This document shows, in pieces, positions 45,059-57,585 of a stretch of DNA of 64,000 bases. The stretch is from Methanobacterium veterum (lineage in GTDB: Archaea; Methanobacteriota; Methanobacteria; Methanobacteriales; Methanobacteriaceae): NCBI RefSeq assembly GCF_000745485.1, contig NZ_JQJK01000008.1:558001-622000 (forward strand). Direction: 5' to 3'. Each line of letters starts with the position of its first letter. The first letter of the stretch is position 1. The notes beneath the pieces were generated by a model, which had not been told where the DNA came from, searched no databases, and was given only the letters and a program-made list of their open reading frames with translations. Position numbers and translations under genes: made by a program.

Positions 45059-47671
45059 TTGCAAGGAATTTTAAAGAAAATTTCCCAGATTAACTTTGGT
45101 CTGATGTCTCCGGATGACATAAGAAAAATGTCAGTTACCAAGATAGTAACTCCAGATACATACGACGAAGATGGATATCCAATAGAAGCAGGGCTCATGG
45201 ATCCAAGGCTCGGAGTTATTGATCCTGGACTTAAATGTAGATCATGTGGATCAAAGGGAGGAGACTGTCAAGGACACTTTGGCCATATAAACATTGCAAG
45301 GCCAGTAATTCACGTAGGTTTTGCAGACACCATCCACAAAATTTTAAGGTCAACATGTAAGGAATGTTCAAGGGTTTTACTTACAGACACCGAAATTGTC
45401 GATTACAAGGACAAGATCGACACTTTGATTAAAAATGAAGAAAGTTTAACTGATATCATAAAAGAAATTTACACAGTTGCAAGACGTGATAAATGCCCTC
45501 ACTGTGATACAGAACAGGAAGATATCAAAATAGATAAACCAGTATCCATTGTAGAAGGTAACTACAAATTAACTCCAAGTGAAGTAAGAGAAAGACTTGA
45601 AAAGATCCCTGAAGAGGATCACATGCTTTTAGGAGTAAACCCAAAGGTTGCAAAACCTGAATGGATGGTTTTAACTGTTTTACCAGTTCCACCAGTTACA
45701 GTAAGACCATCAATAACTCTTGAAACTGGAGAAAGGTCTGAGGACGATTTAACTCACAAACTTGTTGATATTTTAAGAATCAACCAGAGATTAAAGGAAA
45801 ACATGGAAGCTGGAGCTCCCCAACTTATTGTAGAGGATTTATGGGAACTTCTCCAGTACCACGTCACAACTTATTTTGATAATGAAGCATCAGGTGTACC
45901 TCCTGCAAGACACAGGTCAGGAAGGCCACTTAAAACACTTGCACAGCGTCTCAAAGGTAAAGAAGGACGTTTCAGAAGTAACTTATCTGGTAAAAGGGTT
46001 AACTTTTCAGCGAGGACTGTTATATCCCCTGATCCAAATATAAGTATAAATGAAGTCGGTGTTCCTGAAATGATTGCAAAGGAAGTTACAGTGCCTATAT
46101 ACGTAACTCCATGGAACATGGAAGAAATGAAGGAATACATCAGAAACGGTCCAAATGTGCACCCTGGAGCAAACTATGTAGAAAGACCTGATGGAAGGAA
46201 AGTGAGAGTATACGAAGAAACGAAAGAGGCAGTAATTGAAAGATTAGAGCCTGGTTTCAGAGTAGAAAGGCACTTAATAAATGGAGATATTGTACTGTTT
46301 AACAGGCAGCCTTCACTTCACAGGATGTCAATGATGGCACACGAAGTTAGAGTGTTACCATATAAAACATTCAGACTTAACTTATGTGTATGTCCTCCAT
46401 ACAACGCTGATTTTGACGGGGACGAAATGAACATGCACGTTTTCCAGACTGAAGAATCACGTGCAGAAGCTAAATCACTGATGAGAGTTCAAGAACACAT
46501 CTTATCTCCAAGGTTTGGTGGACCAATTATCGGAGGAATTCACGATCATATATCTGGAGCATATCTATTAACCAGATTAGGCTCAGAATATGAAGAAGAT
46601 GAAGTATTCCAGATAGTAAAACGTGCCAGAATGCCGCTGCCAGATCCAAAAGGGGAAAAATGGACTGGAAAAGAAATATTCTCATTACTGCTTCCTGAAA
46701 ATATGAACATGGTTTTCAAAGCAGAGATCTGCAGAAAATGTGACGAATGTCTCAAACAGGAGTGTAAAAACGACGCTTATGTTGTCATAGAAGACGGACA
46801 ACTGAAAATGGGTGTAATTGATGATAAATCATTCGGATCATTTGCAGGAAATATTCTTGATGCAGTAGTTAAAGAGTACGGTACCGACAGTGCTAGAGAA
46901 TTCTTAGATTCTGCAACCAAACTTGCAATTTCTGGAGTTATGACAAGAGGATTTACAACCAGTACAGCAGACGAAGAAATTCCTCAAGAAGCACAGGACA
47001 GGATTGAAGAACTTTTATCCAGATCAGAACGTAAAGTTGAAAATCTCATTGAAGCTTACAACAACGAAGAACTTGAAGCACTTCCTGGAAGAAGTCTCGA
47101 AGAAACACTCGAGATGAAAATAATGCAGGAACTGGGTGAAGCAAGGGATAAATCAGGGGTAATTGCAGAAAGTTACTTTGACATCAACAAGAACCACGCA
47201 GTGGTCATGGCACTTACAGGTGCAAGGGGTTCCATGCTTAACCTGACTCAGATAGCAGCTTGTGTAGGACAGCAGTCTGTTCGTGGTGGTAGGATTGATA
47301 GGGGTTACAGTGAAAGAACACTTCCTCACTTTAAGAAAGGAGAATTAGGCGCAAAATCACGTGGTTTTGTGCACTCCAGTTACAAATCCGGGCTTGACCC
47401 ACTTGAATTTTTCTTCCACGCTATGGGTGGTAGAGAGGGTCTCGTAGATACAGCTATACGTACTGCGCAGAGTGGTTACATGCAGCGTAGGCTCGTAAAT
47501 GCGCTCCAAGATTTAAGCGTCAGACCAGATGGAACTGTAAGGGACAACAGGGGAGTTATTATCCAAACCGTATACGGTGAAGATTTAGTAGACCCTGCAA
47601 AAAGTGATTACGGAAAAATAGTAGATTTAGACAAGGTAATTGATGAGATAAGGATTAAAACTAGTAAATAA
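45059..47671 (+). CDS. rpoA1: DNA-directed RNA polymerase subunit A' (Rpo1N)
   Basis: This is the N-terminal part of the largest subunit, carrying the active-site aspartates. TTG at 45059 is chosen as start because GGAGTG lies nine bases before it and the product begins MQGILKKISQINFGLMSP, like relatives; GTG at 45050 is within that site. Motifs are CRSCGSKGGDCQGHFGHI (zinc clamp), SGKRVNFSARTVISPDPN, and PYNADFDGDEMNMH, holding the Mg2+-binding triad. MALTGARGSMLNLTQ marks the bridge-helix end. About 870 residues is normal. Confidence 0.96.
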   Translation: MQGILKKISQINFGLMSPDDIRKMSVTKIVTPDTYDEDGYPIEAGLMDPRLGVIDPGLKCRSCGSKGGDCQGHFGHINIARPVIHVGFADTIHKILRSTCKECSRVLLTDTEIVDYKDKIDTLIKNEESLTDIIKEIYTVARRDKCPHCDTEQEDIKIDKPVSIVEGNYKLTPSEVRERLEKIPEEDHMLLGVNPKVAKPEWMVLTVLPVPPVTVRPSITLETGERSEDDLTHKLVDILRINQRLKENMEAGAPQLIVEDLWELLQYHVTTYFDNEASGVPPARHRSGRPLKTLAQRLKGKEGRFRSNLSGKRVNFSARTVISPDPNISINEVGVPEMIAKEVTVPIYVTPWNMEEMKEYIRNGPNVHPGANYVERPDGRKVRVYEETKEAVIERLEPGFRVERHLINGDIVLFNRQPSLHRMSMMAHEVRVLPYKTFRLNLCVCPPYNADFDGDEMNMHVFQTEESRAEAKSLMRVQEHILSPRFGGPIIGGIHDHISGAYLLTRLGSEYEEDEVFQIVKRARMPLPDPKGEKWTGKEIFSLLLPENMNMVFKAEICRKCDECLKQECKNDAYVVIEDGQLKMGVIDDKSFGSFAGNILDAVVKEYGTDSAREFLDSATKLAISGVMTRGFTTSTADEEIPQEAQDRIEELLSRSERKVENLIEAYNNEELEALPGRSLEETLEMKIMQELGEARDKSGVIAESYFDINKNHAVVMALTGARGSMLNLTQIAACVGQQSVRGGRIDRGYSERTLPHFKKGELGAKSRGFVHSSYKSGLDPLEFFFHAMGGREGLVDTAIRTAQSGYMQRRLVNALQDLSVRPDGTVRDNRGVIIQTVYGEDLVDPAKSDYGKIVDLDKVIDEIRIKTSK

Positions 47672-47741
47672 CATTACTAAAATCCTTATTGATTTTTAAT
47701 ATTTTTTGAATTTTAAAAATTTAAAGTAGTTGGGTGGTTTC

Positions 47742-48884
47742 GTGCCAGAAGAACGTGTTATGAAAATCATAAAGAAGAAGAAAGCTAATTTTCCTGAAAG
47801 TTTAATTGATGAAATAGCTGCTGCCTCCGAAAGACGTGAGTTAACCGATAAAGAGCTTGGAGAATTAATAGACAGAATCATAAAAGCATATGAACGTGCT
47901 AAAGTCGAAGATGGTGAAGCAGTAGGTACAGTAGCAGCGCAATCTGTCGGAGAACCAGGTACCCAGATGACAATGAGAACATTTCACTATGCAGGGGTAG
48001 CTGAACTAAACGTTACACTTGGTCTTCCAAGGTTAATTGAGATCGTTGATGCGAGGAAAAAAATATCAACTCCAACCATGGCCATATATTTTGAAGAAGA
48101 ATACATGGATGATGAGGAGTTTGTTAGAAGAATAGCCAACCAGATTGGTAAAAGCAGTATGAACGACATTTTAAAGAATTTTAACCTTAATTACGCCGAC
48201 ATGAATGTTGTTGTAGAACTTGATTTAGACAAGATCAATGATAAGAGATTAGATCTTGATGACATTATGAAGCGAATAGAAAAAGCTTTTAAAAGAGTAG
48301 AAATAGATAACAATATACTAAGTTTTGAACCTCCATCACCAAGTATAAGAGAACTGAGACTGCTTGCTGATAAAGTTCGCGACCTTCAAATCAGTGGTGT
48401 AAAGAATATCGGAAAAGTAGTTATAAGTAGAGAAGGTCAAGAATGGGCTATACATACAGAAGGTTCAAACCTTGGATCCGTTTTAAAAATGGAAGGTATT
48501 GACAAAATCAGAACCACTACAAATGACATACATGAAATAGAAAAAGTTCTGGGAATAGAAGCAGCCAGAAACGCCATAATCAAAGAAGCACAGACCACAA
48601 TGGAAGAACAGGGACTTACAGTAGACGTAAGACACATTATGCTTGTTGCAGATATGATGACTGCAGATGGTTCTGTAAAATCCATAGGCAGACACGGTAT
48701 AAGCGGTGAGAAAGCAAGTGTCCTGGCAAGAGCTTCTTTTGAAGAAACTGGAAAACACCTCTTACGAGCCAGCATAAGAGGAGAAATTGACCATCTCACC
48801 GGAATAATAGAAAATATTATAATTGGACAGCCAATACCACTTGGAACAGGTTCTGTTGGCGTCGTTATGAAACCAAGATCATAA
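47742..48884 (+). CDS. rpoA2: DNA-directed RNA polymerase subunit A'' (Rpo1C)
   Basis: This is the C-terminal part of the largest subunit, with trigger loop and jaw. GTG at 47742 ([18 protein letters not shown]) is preferred over TTG at 47730. The 380 residues contain [41 protein letters not shown], the trigger-loop region, and near the end [23 protein letters not shown]. There is no intein. The gap of about 70 bp after rpoA' is AT-rich with a GGGTGG ribosome site just before the GTG. Confidence 0.95.
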   Translation: MPEERVMKIIKKKKANFPESLIDEIAAASERRELTDKELGELIDRIIKAYERAKVEDGEAVGTVAAQSVGEPGTQMTMRTFHYAGVAELNVTLGLPRLIEIVDARKKISTPTMAIYFEEEYMDDEEFVRRIANQIGKSSMNDILKNFNLNYADMNVVVELDLDKINDKRLDLDDIMKRIEKAFKRVEIDNNILSFEPPSPSIRELRLLADKVRDLQISGVKNIGKVVISREGQEWAIHTEGSNLGSVLKMEGIDKIRTTTNDIHEIEKVLGIEAARNAIIKEAQTTMEEQGLTVDVRHIMLVADMMTADGSVKSIGRHGISGEKASVLARASFEETGKHLLRASIRGEIDHLTGIIENIIIGQPIPLGTGSVGVVMKPRS

Positions 48885-48945
48885 AAAAAGATGAGTTCAT
48901 ACTTATCCAATAATTCATGATAAACGAGAGAATAGGAGGCAACAC

Positions 48946-49242
48946 ATGGACGTAGATAGAGGAATTAGGGTTGCTGTAGATACAGGAACCGTTACATTAG
49001 GGTCTGACAAATCAGTTCAGGCTTTAAAATTAGGCAAAGGAAAACTGGTGATCATTGCAAGTAATTGCCCTGAAGAAACTAGGGAAGATGTAATGCATTA
49101 TTCAAAATTATCAGATATTCCTGTTTATACATATGAAGGTTCAAGCGTAGACCTTGGATCTGTATGTGGTAAACCATTTACAGTAGCTACGCTTATTATA
49201 AGGGATCCTGGAGATTCCACAATATTAGAAGTTATGGGGTAA
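48946..49242 (+). CDS. rpl30e: Ribosomal protein L30e
   Basis: The 98-residue protein belongs to the L7Ae/L30e/S12e kink-turn-binding superfamily and is a large-subunit protein. It shows GIRVAVDTGTVTLGSDKSVQALKLGKGKLVIIASNCPEE and IPVYTYEGSSVDLGSVCGKPF, the canonical L30e blocks. GGAGGCAACAC precedes the ATG. The order rpoA''-rpl30e-nusA-rps12-rps7-EF is the usual archaeal arrangement. The stop is five bases before the nusA GTG. Confidence 0.95.
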   Translation: MDVDRGIRVAVDTGTVTLGSDKSVQALKLGKGKLVIIASNCPEETREDVMHYSKLSDIPVYTYEGSSVDLGSVCGKPFTVATLIIRDPGDSTILEVMG

Positions 49243-49247
49243 TTTCT

Positions 49248-49679
49248 GTGACTATAAAATTTACAACAAATGAAATAAGATACATAGCTCTCTTTGAGAG
49301 TATGACTGGCGCAATGGTCAAAGATTGTATTGTTGACGATGAAAGTGCAAAAATAACTTTCCTTGTAAAAAAGGGAGATATGGGACTTGCAATCGGGAAA
49401 AGAGGCAGTACAGTAACTAAAGTCCAGAAGACAGTTGATAAAGGTGTCGAAGTCATAGAACATTCAGAAGATCCTGTAGAATTTATTACAAATCTTATGG
49501 CCCCAGCCAAAGTTAGAAGTATCAGAATACTTCAAAAAGAAAATGGTCAAAAAATCGCCACTGTAGAAACAGACCCTAGAAATAAAAGGACTGCTATAGG
49601 AAAAGGCGGTAAAAATATAGAAAGAGCAAGACTACTGGCAAAAAGACAACATAATATAAACAACATTGTAATAAAATAA
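49248..49679 (+). CDS. nusA: NusA-like KH-domain transcription factor
   Basis: The archaeal NusA homologue is 143 residues with two KH domains and lacks the bacterial N-terminal and S1 domains. The first has FLVKKGDMGLAIGKRGSTVTKVQK (GxxG loop GKRG) and the second VETDPRNKRTAIGKGGKNIERARLLAKRQHNI (GKGG). The start is GTG at 49248, right behind the rpl30e stop with GGGGTAATTTCT upstream. A role in transcription pausing or termination is known for bacteria; in archaea it is inferred from position and fold. Confidence 0.93.
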   Translation: MTIKFTTNEIRYIALFESMTGAMVKDCIVDDESAKITFLVKKGDMGLAIGKRGSTVTKVQKTVDKGVEVIEHSEDPVEFITNLMAPAKVRSIRILQKENGQKIATVETDPRNKRTAIGKGGKNIERARLLAKRQHNINNIVIK

Positions 49680-49777
49680 TCTAAATAATCCATTTATAGT
49701 ATTAATAGATTGATGTTAAATAGTTTAAACTGTATTTTGCAAGTAGTATAACAAATGATAATGAGGAGGAATCACGT

Positions 49778-50203
49778 TTGCCGGGACTTTTTGCAGCAAA
49801 AAAACTTAAAAAAAATAGACAGAACTTCAAATGGAAGGATGTAGAATACAAAAGGAAAGCTTTAAGATTAGACGTTAAAGCCGACCCATTAGAAGGCGCA
49901 CCTCAAGCAAGAGGAATCGTAATTGAAAAAGTAGGTATAGAAGCAAAACAGCCTAACTCTGCTATACGAAAATGCGTAAGGGTTCAACTCATCAAAAACG
50001 GGAAACAGCTAACTGCTTTTGCTCCTGGAGATGGTGCTATCGGATTTATAGATGAGCACGATGAAGTTGTAATCGAAGGAATTGGTGGCCCTTCTGGAAG
50101 ATCCATGGGTGATATTCCTGGAGTAAGATGGAAGGTTACAAAAGTAAACAATGTAGCCTTAGAAGAAATGGTAAAAGGTAAGATAGAAAAACCTGTAAGA
50201 TAA
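49778..50203 (+). CDS. rps12: Ribosomal protein S12 (uS12)
   Basis: This decoding-centre protein of the small subunit has 141 residues, the archaeal/eukaryotic S23 type. It begins [19 protein letters not shown] and includes [44 protein letters not shown] and [18 protein letters not shown]. The start is TTG at 49778 with GAGGAGGAATCACG directly upstream, an unusual initiation codon for a ribosomal protein but with a strong site. rps7 follows 94 bp later. Confidence 0.95.
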   Translation: MPGLFAAKKLKKNRQNFKWKDVEYKRKALRLDVKADPLEGAPQARGIVIEKVGIEAKQPNSAIRKCVRVQLIKNGKQLTAFAPGDGAIGFIDEHDEVVIEGIGGPSGRSMGDIPGVRWKVTKVNNVALEEMVKGKIEKPVR

Positions 50204-50297
50204 TCATTTTGATATTTAGTATATAAATCGTTAGATTAACGACTTTATTTACTATTTGCACCAAAACAAATAAAACGAAAACCAGTGAGGTAATTTC

Positions 50298-50858
50298 ATG
50301 AGTAAAGTTTTTGATAAATGGGATTTAGAAGAGGTGAAAGTTGAAGACCTGGGTCTTGTAAATTATATTTGCCTAGAAGAAATATTAGTTCCACATACCT
50401 TGGGAAGACACGTCAAAAGACAGTTCGCCAAATCAAAAGTTTCAATCGTTGAAAGATTAATGAATAAGATCATGAGGACACATATAAACTCAGGTAAGAA
50501 AAACAAAGCTTACAGTATCGTAAGAGACGCCTTTGAAGTCATAAATAAACGTTCAAAAGAAAACCCTCTACAGATATTAGTTAAAGCCGTTGAAAATACT
50601 GCCCCACGAGAAGAAATTACAAGGGTAAAATACGGTGGTATCGGATACCAGGTAGCTGTAGATATAGCACCTCAACGAAGAGTAGACTTAGCAATTGGGT
50701 TTATAACAAGAGGAGCTATGCAGTCTGCATTCAAAAGAAAACGATCAGCAGCAGAATGTTTAGCTGACGAATTACTTCTTGCAGCTGAATATGATACCAG
50801 AAGTTTTGCAATTGGAAAGAAAGACGAAAAAGAGAGAATTGCAAGATCTGCACACTAA
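50298..50858 (+). CDS. rps7: Ribosomal protein S7 (uS7)
   Basis: The 186 residues contain KRQFAKSKVSIVERLMNKIMRTHINSGKKNKAY, the S7 RNA-binding signature. They continue with NPLQILVKAVENTAPREEITRVKYGGIGYQVAVDIAPQRR and, near the end, ADELLLAAEYDTRSFAIGKKDEKERIARSAH. The ATG at 50298 has GTGAGG upstream. S7 nucleates the 30S head. About 220 bp of AT-rich sequence with a TATA-like box separates it from fusA. Confidence 0.96.
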   Translation: MSKVFDKWDLEEVKVEDLGLVNYICLEEILVPHTLGRHVKRQFAKSKVSIVERLMNKIMRTHINSGKKNKAYSIVRDAFEVINKRSKENPLQILVKAVENTAPREEITRVKYGGIGYQVAVDIAPQRRVDLAIGFITRGAMQSAFKRKRSAAECLADELLLAAEYDTRSFAIGKKDEKERIARSAH

Positions 50859-50950
50859 TCTTTAAATTTTTTAAATTAAGTAGATATTACGGCGTTATAT
50901 ATCAAAAAAAGATTTTAAGCAAGTCTATACTGAATTCTAAAGTTAGGCCA

Positions 50951-50961
50951 AAATATATAAG
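50951..50961 (+). promoter_or_regulatory. TATA-like box upstream of fusA
   Basis: AAATATATAAG stands about 120 bases before the fusA GTG, predicting a leader of roughly 100 bases. It may allow EF-2 expression independent of the polymerase operon. Confidence 0.45.
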
Positions 50962-51079
50962 TTACTAATATATACTATAAAAATAGGGCATATCAATCTA
51001 TTATTATACTAAACTAGTAATCTAAAATGCCTTAAAAATATCTGCTTTTTAACTATTTTATAATTACCAGGTGATTATA

Positions 51080-53266
<2,187 letters not shown>

Positions 53267-53272
<6 letters not shown>

Positions 53273-53292
53273 GTTATCCCTATCTTTTTTAT
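53267..53292 (+). terminator. Hairpin overlapping the fusA stop, followed by T tract
   Basis: GGATAA-G-TTATCC is a perfect 13-nt palindrome that includes the TAA stop, followed by CTATC and six T. It probably terminates or attenuates transcription before tuf. Confidence 0.6.
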
Positions 53293-53388
53293 TTTGAAAT
53301 TATGAAGCCAAACCATAAAACTTAATAGAGATTATTCCAAAATATTGGTATTCTCAAACTAATCAGTATATAATTGGAGGTTAATTAA

Positions 53389-54630
53389 ATGGCAAAAGGA
53401 AAAGAACACATAAACTTAGCGTTTATTGGACACGTAGACCACGGTAAATCTACACTTGTTGGACACGTATTACTTCAGTCCGGAGCTATCGCAGAGCAGC
53501 AGCTCTCAGATGGTGAAAACAAGTTCAGATTTGTCATGGATAAATTGACAGAAGAAAGAGAAAGAGGGGTTACAATCGACCTTGCTCACGCAAAATTCGA
53601 AACTCCTAAATATGAGTTCACAATTGTGGACTGTCCTGGTCACAGAGATTTTGTTAAAAACATGATTACTGGAGCATCACAAGCTGACGCTGCAGTACTC
53701 GTAGTCGCTATTGACGACGGTATCATGCCACAGACCAAGGAACACATTTTCCTTGCAAGAACACTCGGTATAAACCAGTTAATCATCGGTATAAACAAAA
53801 TGGACCTCGTAAAATACGACGAAGCAAAATTCAACGAACTTAAAGATGAATTAGGCGCGCTCATTAAAACAGTCGCATACGACCCAGCTAAAGTACACTT
53901 TATACCACTCTCTGCATTCGAAGGAGACAACATCAAAGAAAACAGTGCAAACACCCCATGGTACAAAGGCCCTGCGCTCGTACCAGCACTCGATGAATTC
54001 TCTGCACCAGAAAAACCAACCAACTTACCATTAAGGGTACCTATTCAGGATGTTTACTCCATTACAGGGGTCGGAACTGTACCTGTTGGAAGAATAGAAA
54101 CTGGTATAATGAAAAAAGCTGACAACGTTATATTTGAACCTGCTGGAAAAGCTGGAGAGGTAAAATCCATCGAGATGCACCACGAAATGCTTGACTCCGC
54201 AGAACCTGGAGACAACGTTGGTTTCAACGTAAGAGGTGTCGGTAAAAACGATATCAGAAGAGGAGACGTAGCAGGACACACTGACAACGCTCCAACCGTT
54301 GCAAAAGAATTCACAGCACAGATTGTTGTTATGCAGCACCCTGGTGTCATCACCGTCGGTTACACACCTGTATTCCACTGTCACACAGCTCAGGTCGCAT
54401 GTACTTTCTTAGAATTAGTACAGAAAATGAACCCTGCAACTGGTGCAGTTGAAGAAAAGAACCCTGACTTCCTCAAAACAGGAAACGCAGCAATCGTTAA
54501 AGTTAAACCAACCAAACCAATGGTTATTGAAAACGTCAAAGAAATTCCACACATGGGAAGATTCGCTATCAGAGATATGGGTCAGACCGTAGCTGCTGGA
54601 ATGTGTATTGACATAGTTAAAGCAAAATAA
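53389..54630 (+). CDS. tuf: Translation elongation factor 1-alpha
   Basis: EF-1A is the aminoacyl-tRNA delivery GTPase, 413 residues. GTPase motifs are GHVDHGKS (G1), RGVTIDLAH (G2), DCPGHRDF (G3) and NKMD (G4), followed by domain II ([23 protein letters not shown]) and domain III ([30 protein letters not shown]). GGAGGTTAATTAA precedes the ATG. Codons are strongly biased toward C-ending forms compared with accessory genes nearby, as expected for high expression. An 18-nt palindrome lies just after the stop. Confidence 0.97.
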   Translation: MAKGKEHINLAFIGHVDHGKSTLVGHVLLQSGAIAEQQLSDGENKFRFVMDKLTEERERGVTIDLAHAKFETPKYEFTIVDCPGHRDFVKNMITGASQADAAVLVVAIDDGIMPQTKEHIFLARTLGINQLIIGINKMDLVKYDEAKFNELKDELGALIKTVAYDPAKVHFIPLSAFEGDNIKENSANTPWYKGPALVPALDEFSAPEKPTNLPLRVPIQDVYSITGVGTVPVGRIETGIMKKADNVIFEPAGKAGEVKSIEMHHEMLDSAEPGDNVGFNVRGVGKNDIRRGDVAGHTDNAPTVAKEFTAQIVVMQHPGVITVGYTPVFHCHTAQVACTFLELVQKMNPATGAVEEKNPDFLKTGNAAIVKVKPTKPMVIENVKEIPHMGRFAIRDMGQTVAAGMCIDIVKAK

Positions 54631-54633
54631 GAA

Positions 54634-54662
54634 TTAGGAATTAATTCCTAACCTTCTTTTTA
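54634..54662 (+). terminator. 18-nt perfect palindrome and T-rich tract after tuf
   Basis: TTAGGAATTAATTCCTAA begins four bases after the tuf stop and is followed by CCTTCTTTTT. This is a good hairpin/U-tract terminator or processing site. rps10 starts 25 bp beyond the tract. Confidence 0.6.
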
Positions 54663-54686
54663 ATTTTAGATTTGGAGAAGATTTAA

Positions 54687-54995
54687 ATGCACAAAGCAAG
54701 AATTAAACTCACAGGAACAGACCCAGAAAAATTACAATTTGTCTGCGATCAGTTAAGAAGAATCGCAGAAAGAACAGGTGTCGACATGTCCGGCCCAATC
54801 CCACTCCCAACCAAAAAGTTAGTGGTACCAACCAGAAAATCTCCAGATGGAGAAGGAAAAGCTACCTGGGAAAAATGGGAACTTAGAATCCACAAAAGAC
54901 TTGTTGGAATCGAAGCCGATGAAAGGGCAATGAGACAGGTCATGAAAGTAAACGTTCCTGATAATGTAAGTATAGAAATAGAACTCAAAAGCTAA
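54687..54995 (+). CDS. rps10: Ribosomal protein S10 (uS10)
   Basis: The 102-residue small-subunit protein is complete: [56 protein letters not shown], then [31 protein letters not shown] precedes the ATG by seven bases. It closes the polymerase/str gene block. After it come about 160 AT-rich bases and then the tRNA-Ser remnant and gene. Confidence 0.96.
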   Translation: MHKARIKLTGTDPEKLQFVCDQLRRIAERTGVDMSGPIPLPTKKLVVPTRKSPDGEGKATWEKWELRIHKRLVGIEADERAMRQVMKVNVPDNVSIEIELKS

Positions 54996-55092
54996 TTTGT
55001 TTTAATAGCTTAAGAATTATTTTGATTAGCTTAAACTATGTTTTAAGCTTTTAAAAACTTTATTTACTGGATGGTCAACAAAGATTTAATCA

Positions 55093-55165
55093 GTTGATCA
55101 AAAAGTATTTAATTAACTATTGATAAATAGAGAAATCTACTCAAAAATCCAATGCCGGGATAGCC
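55093..55165 (+). pseudogene. Duplicated tRNA-Ser promoter and 5' end (tRNA remnant)
   Basis: GTTGATCAAAA followed by A or G and then GTATT occurs at 55093-55109 and again at 55237-55253. AAAAATCCAAT plus GCCGGGATAGCC occurs at 55143-55165 and again before and into tRNA-Ser (55279-55301). The first copy keeps only the first 12-20 bases of the tRNA and then runs into two palindromes, so it cannot form a tRNA. Confidence 0.65.
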
Positions 55166-55177
55166 AGCCCAACCGCT

Positions 55178-55219
55178 CAAAAATCGAAGATTTTTGGCGC
55201 CCCGAACATGAAATGTTCG
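55178..55219. repeat. Palindrome pair G fused to the tRNA-Ser remnant
   Basis: CAAAAATC-GAA-GATTTTTG (55178-55196) and CGAACAT-GAA-ATGTTCG (55203-55219) are perfect 8- and 7-bp stems with identical GAA loops. They replace the body of the duplicated tRNA. GAACAT-type stems also occur in arrays D and F. Confidence 0.75.
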
Positions 55220-55289
55220 ATGGCTTTTAGAAAAAGGTTGATCAAAAGGTATTCCGTTACTTAAACACAAATTAAAGAAAAAATCCAAT

Positions 55290-55819
<530 letters not shown>

Positions 55820-56392
55820 TCATTGTTTTTTGAGTTTATTCAAATAGTAATTAGAATAAACTGCTCCTAAAGGGTTATGTGCAAGTACTCTATCTTTCAC
55901 AACCAGAGTAGTTACAGGTGCTTCGGAATGTTCGGTAAATAATATATCATGGCCAATACAGAGGCCCACTATAATATTAAGATCTGTCTCTTTCTCGTTT
56001 AAAAATGAAGCTTGACCAACAGGATTACACATAGCCTCATAACTGGTTTTATCAATTTTATCTAAATCAAATTCAGTTTTATCGATTCCGCACATTTTAC
56101 AACAGACAGAATATACCTTAAAATGCTCTTTAAAGATGGAATATATTTTCCTCGATTCTTTTTCTAAGCCAATACAGAATGCCAGCCCTATTTTTTCATA
56201 ATTCATCTTTTCTCCAAAAAGAATTATTTCTTCTATACGTGTCTTCTTCATGTAATAGTCTGCCTCCACAGATGCGGCAGCTTTAATTAAAGGAATTTCA
56301 TGTTCTCCATAAAGTTCATTCATTTCTTCAGCAAGTTTAAGGCAGTCTTTTCCATTTCGACATTCTTTTTCCATGCATACAGCACAATTCAA
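55820..56392 (-). CDS. DUF1847-family metal-binding protein
   Basis: The 190-residue protein opens with a Cys-rich motif, NCAVCMEKECRNGKDCLKLAEE (four cysteines in 17 residues). It continues with GLAFCIGLEKESRKIY, VCCKMCGIDKTEF and AMCNPVGQASFLN, ending in HNPLGAVYSNYYLNKL. This Cys pattern and length match DUF1847, predicted to bind metal. The function is unknown. It is cytosolic. GGAGGTCATATTTTG lies upstream of the ATG at 56392. It starts a second accessory region, following the conserved ribosomal block. Confidence 0.82.
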   Translation of the reverse strand: MNCAVCMEKECRNGKDCLKLAEEMNELYGEHEIPLIKAAASVEADYYMKKTRIEEIILFGEKMNYEKIGLAFCIGLEKESRKIYSIFKEHFKVYSVCCKMCGIDKTEFDLDKIDKTSYEAMCNPVGQASFLNEKETDLNIIVGLCIGHDILFTEHSEAPVTTLVVKDRVLAHNPLGAVYSNYYLNKLKKQ

Positions 56393-56666
56393 AATATGAC
56401 CTCCATATATTCATTATATATCTAGATTTATTAGGGTTGTTCTACTCAAACTGAAATTTTGGAAAATAAACAACAAGCACCATCTTTAAAATTAAATTTT
56501 TATAATAAATTTATTTTGATAGAAGCAGATGTGTACTGAGACAATCAATAAAATATATTAAAAAGACAGACCCACTTAAATCAAAGGAACGAGAAATTAA
56601 ATTAGTATAAAATAATTTATTTATCAAATAAATAAAAGGAATTTAATTATAAGCCGAGGAAATGCG

Positions 56667-57527
56667 CTACAAAAAGAAACTTTTTAACTCCCGCGCAATC
56701 GGTTCTGGTTTACCATAGTCTTGAGCAGAGTCATGATTAAGGCCTTTAAGTTCAACGAGATTAGAATGAGGCAATACTTCATTTAAGGCATCTAAACTCT
56801 CTTTTAATAAAGAGTGAGTCTTGCTGCCCTCAAGCAATAACACTCTTGCAGATACATTTTTATAGTCTTCAATTGTCCCTTCAGTTTTTTCCACAAGATG
56901 CAATTCATCATCCAGTGTAGGGATAAGTTCCTGGTACGATACATCATCGCCTTTAACAGTCTTGACGTTCATCCACAGTATAAGTTTGACAAGAGGTACC
57001 AATACCAAATCAGGTATTGGCTTAATAAAGTTAACTGAATCCTTTGTTAAGTCTACTGTTGCTTTAGCCACTTTACCTTCAGCAATATTCTTGTCCAAAT
57101 GTTGAATAGTGATTCTAAATTGATCTAGTTCAGGTTGTCCGGCGAAAACAAGAGGTTCATAAGCAGCAACTTTATAGATGGCAGGATTAGAAATAGCCGC
57201 ATGCAGTGCAAAAAGAGCACCATCAGCTGTTCCAAAGACATAATGTGCACCTGTCTTTTTAAGCAGAGCATCAAGATCTTCATCTTCCTTTTCTATACTG
57301 TAATCCTCACCCACCGGCCCGCTCATGCCACGGCCGCGGCGGTCTGGAATATATACTGCAAACTCATTCGATAATAGGGTACCGAGCTTCATAAGGTGTT
57401 GTGATGCATTTACACCGCCATGAAGGAGAATAATTCCATGACCACTCCCCATTTGCCGGTATCCTACTTTAGTACCATCTTTGGAAGTCACAGAACCAGT
57501 TTTATACATTTGTTTTGAATTATCCAT
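56667..57527 (-). CDS. Alpha/beta-hydrolase-fold protein with Ser-to-Ala change at the nucleophile
   Basis: ATG at 57527 is preferred because GGGGATATT precedes it, giving 286 residues. The fold is clear: IILLHGGVNASQHLMKL (oxyanion HG, about 32-48), IPDRRGRGMSG (about 60-70), an elbow at about 97-103, and a C-terminal His in LKGLNHDSAQDYG. The elbow reads FGTADGA, where relatives have GTSDGA or GxSxG. The codon is GCT, one change from the serine codon TCT. Either the enzyme is non-hydrolytic or another residue serves. The substrate is unknown. Confidence 0.8.
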   Translation of the reverse strand: MDNSKQMYKTGSVTSKDGTKVGYRQMGSGHGIILLHGGVNASQHLMKLGTLLSNEFAVYIPDRRGRGMSGPVGEDYSIEKEDEDLDALLKKTGAHYVFGTADGALFALHAAISNPAIYKVAAYEPLVFAGQPELDQFRITIQHLDKNIAEGKVAKATVDLTKDSVNFIKPIPDLVLVPLVKLILWMNVKTVKGDDVSYQELIPTLDDELHLVEKTEGTIEDYKNVSARVLLLEGSKTHSLLKESLDALNEVLPHSNLVELKGLNHDSAQDYGKPEPIARELKSFFL

Positions 57528-57585
57528 AATATCCCCACACATTCAAAAAAAAGTAATTTAAATTATTCCAGTTAATTTACTGATT

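Noticed and set aside
55154..55165. Functional second tRNA or integration site
   Set aside because: Only the tRNA 5' end is duplicated, followed by hairpins. Integration sites usually duplicate a tRNA 3' end, and no integrase is nearby.
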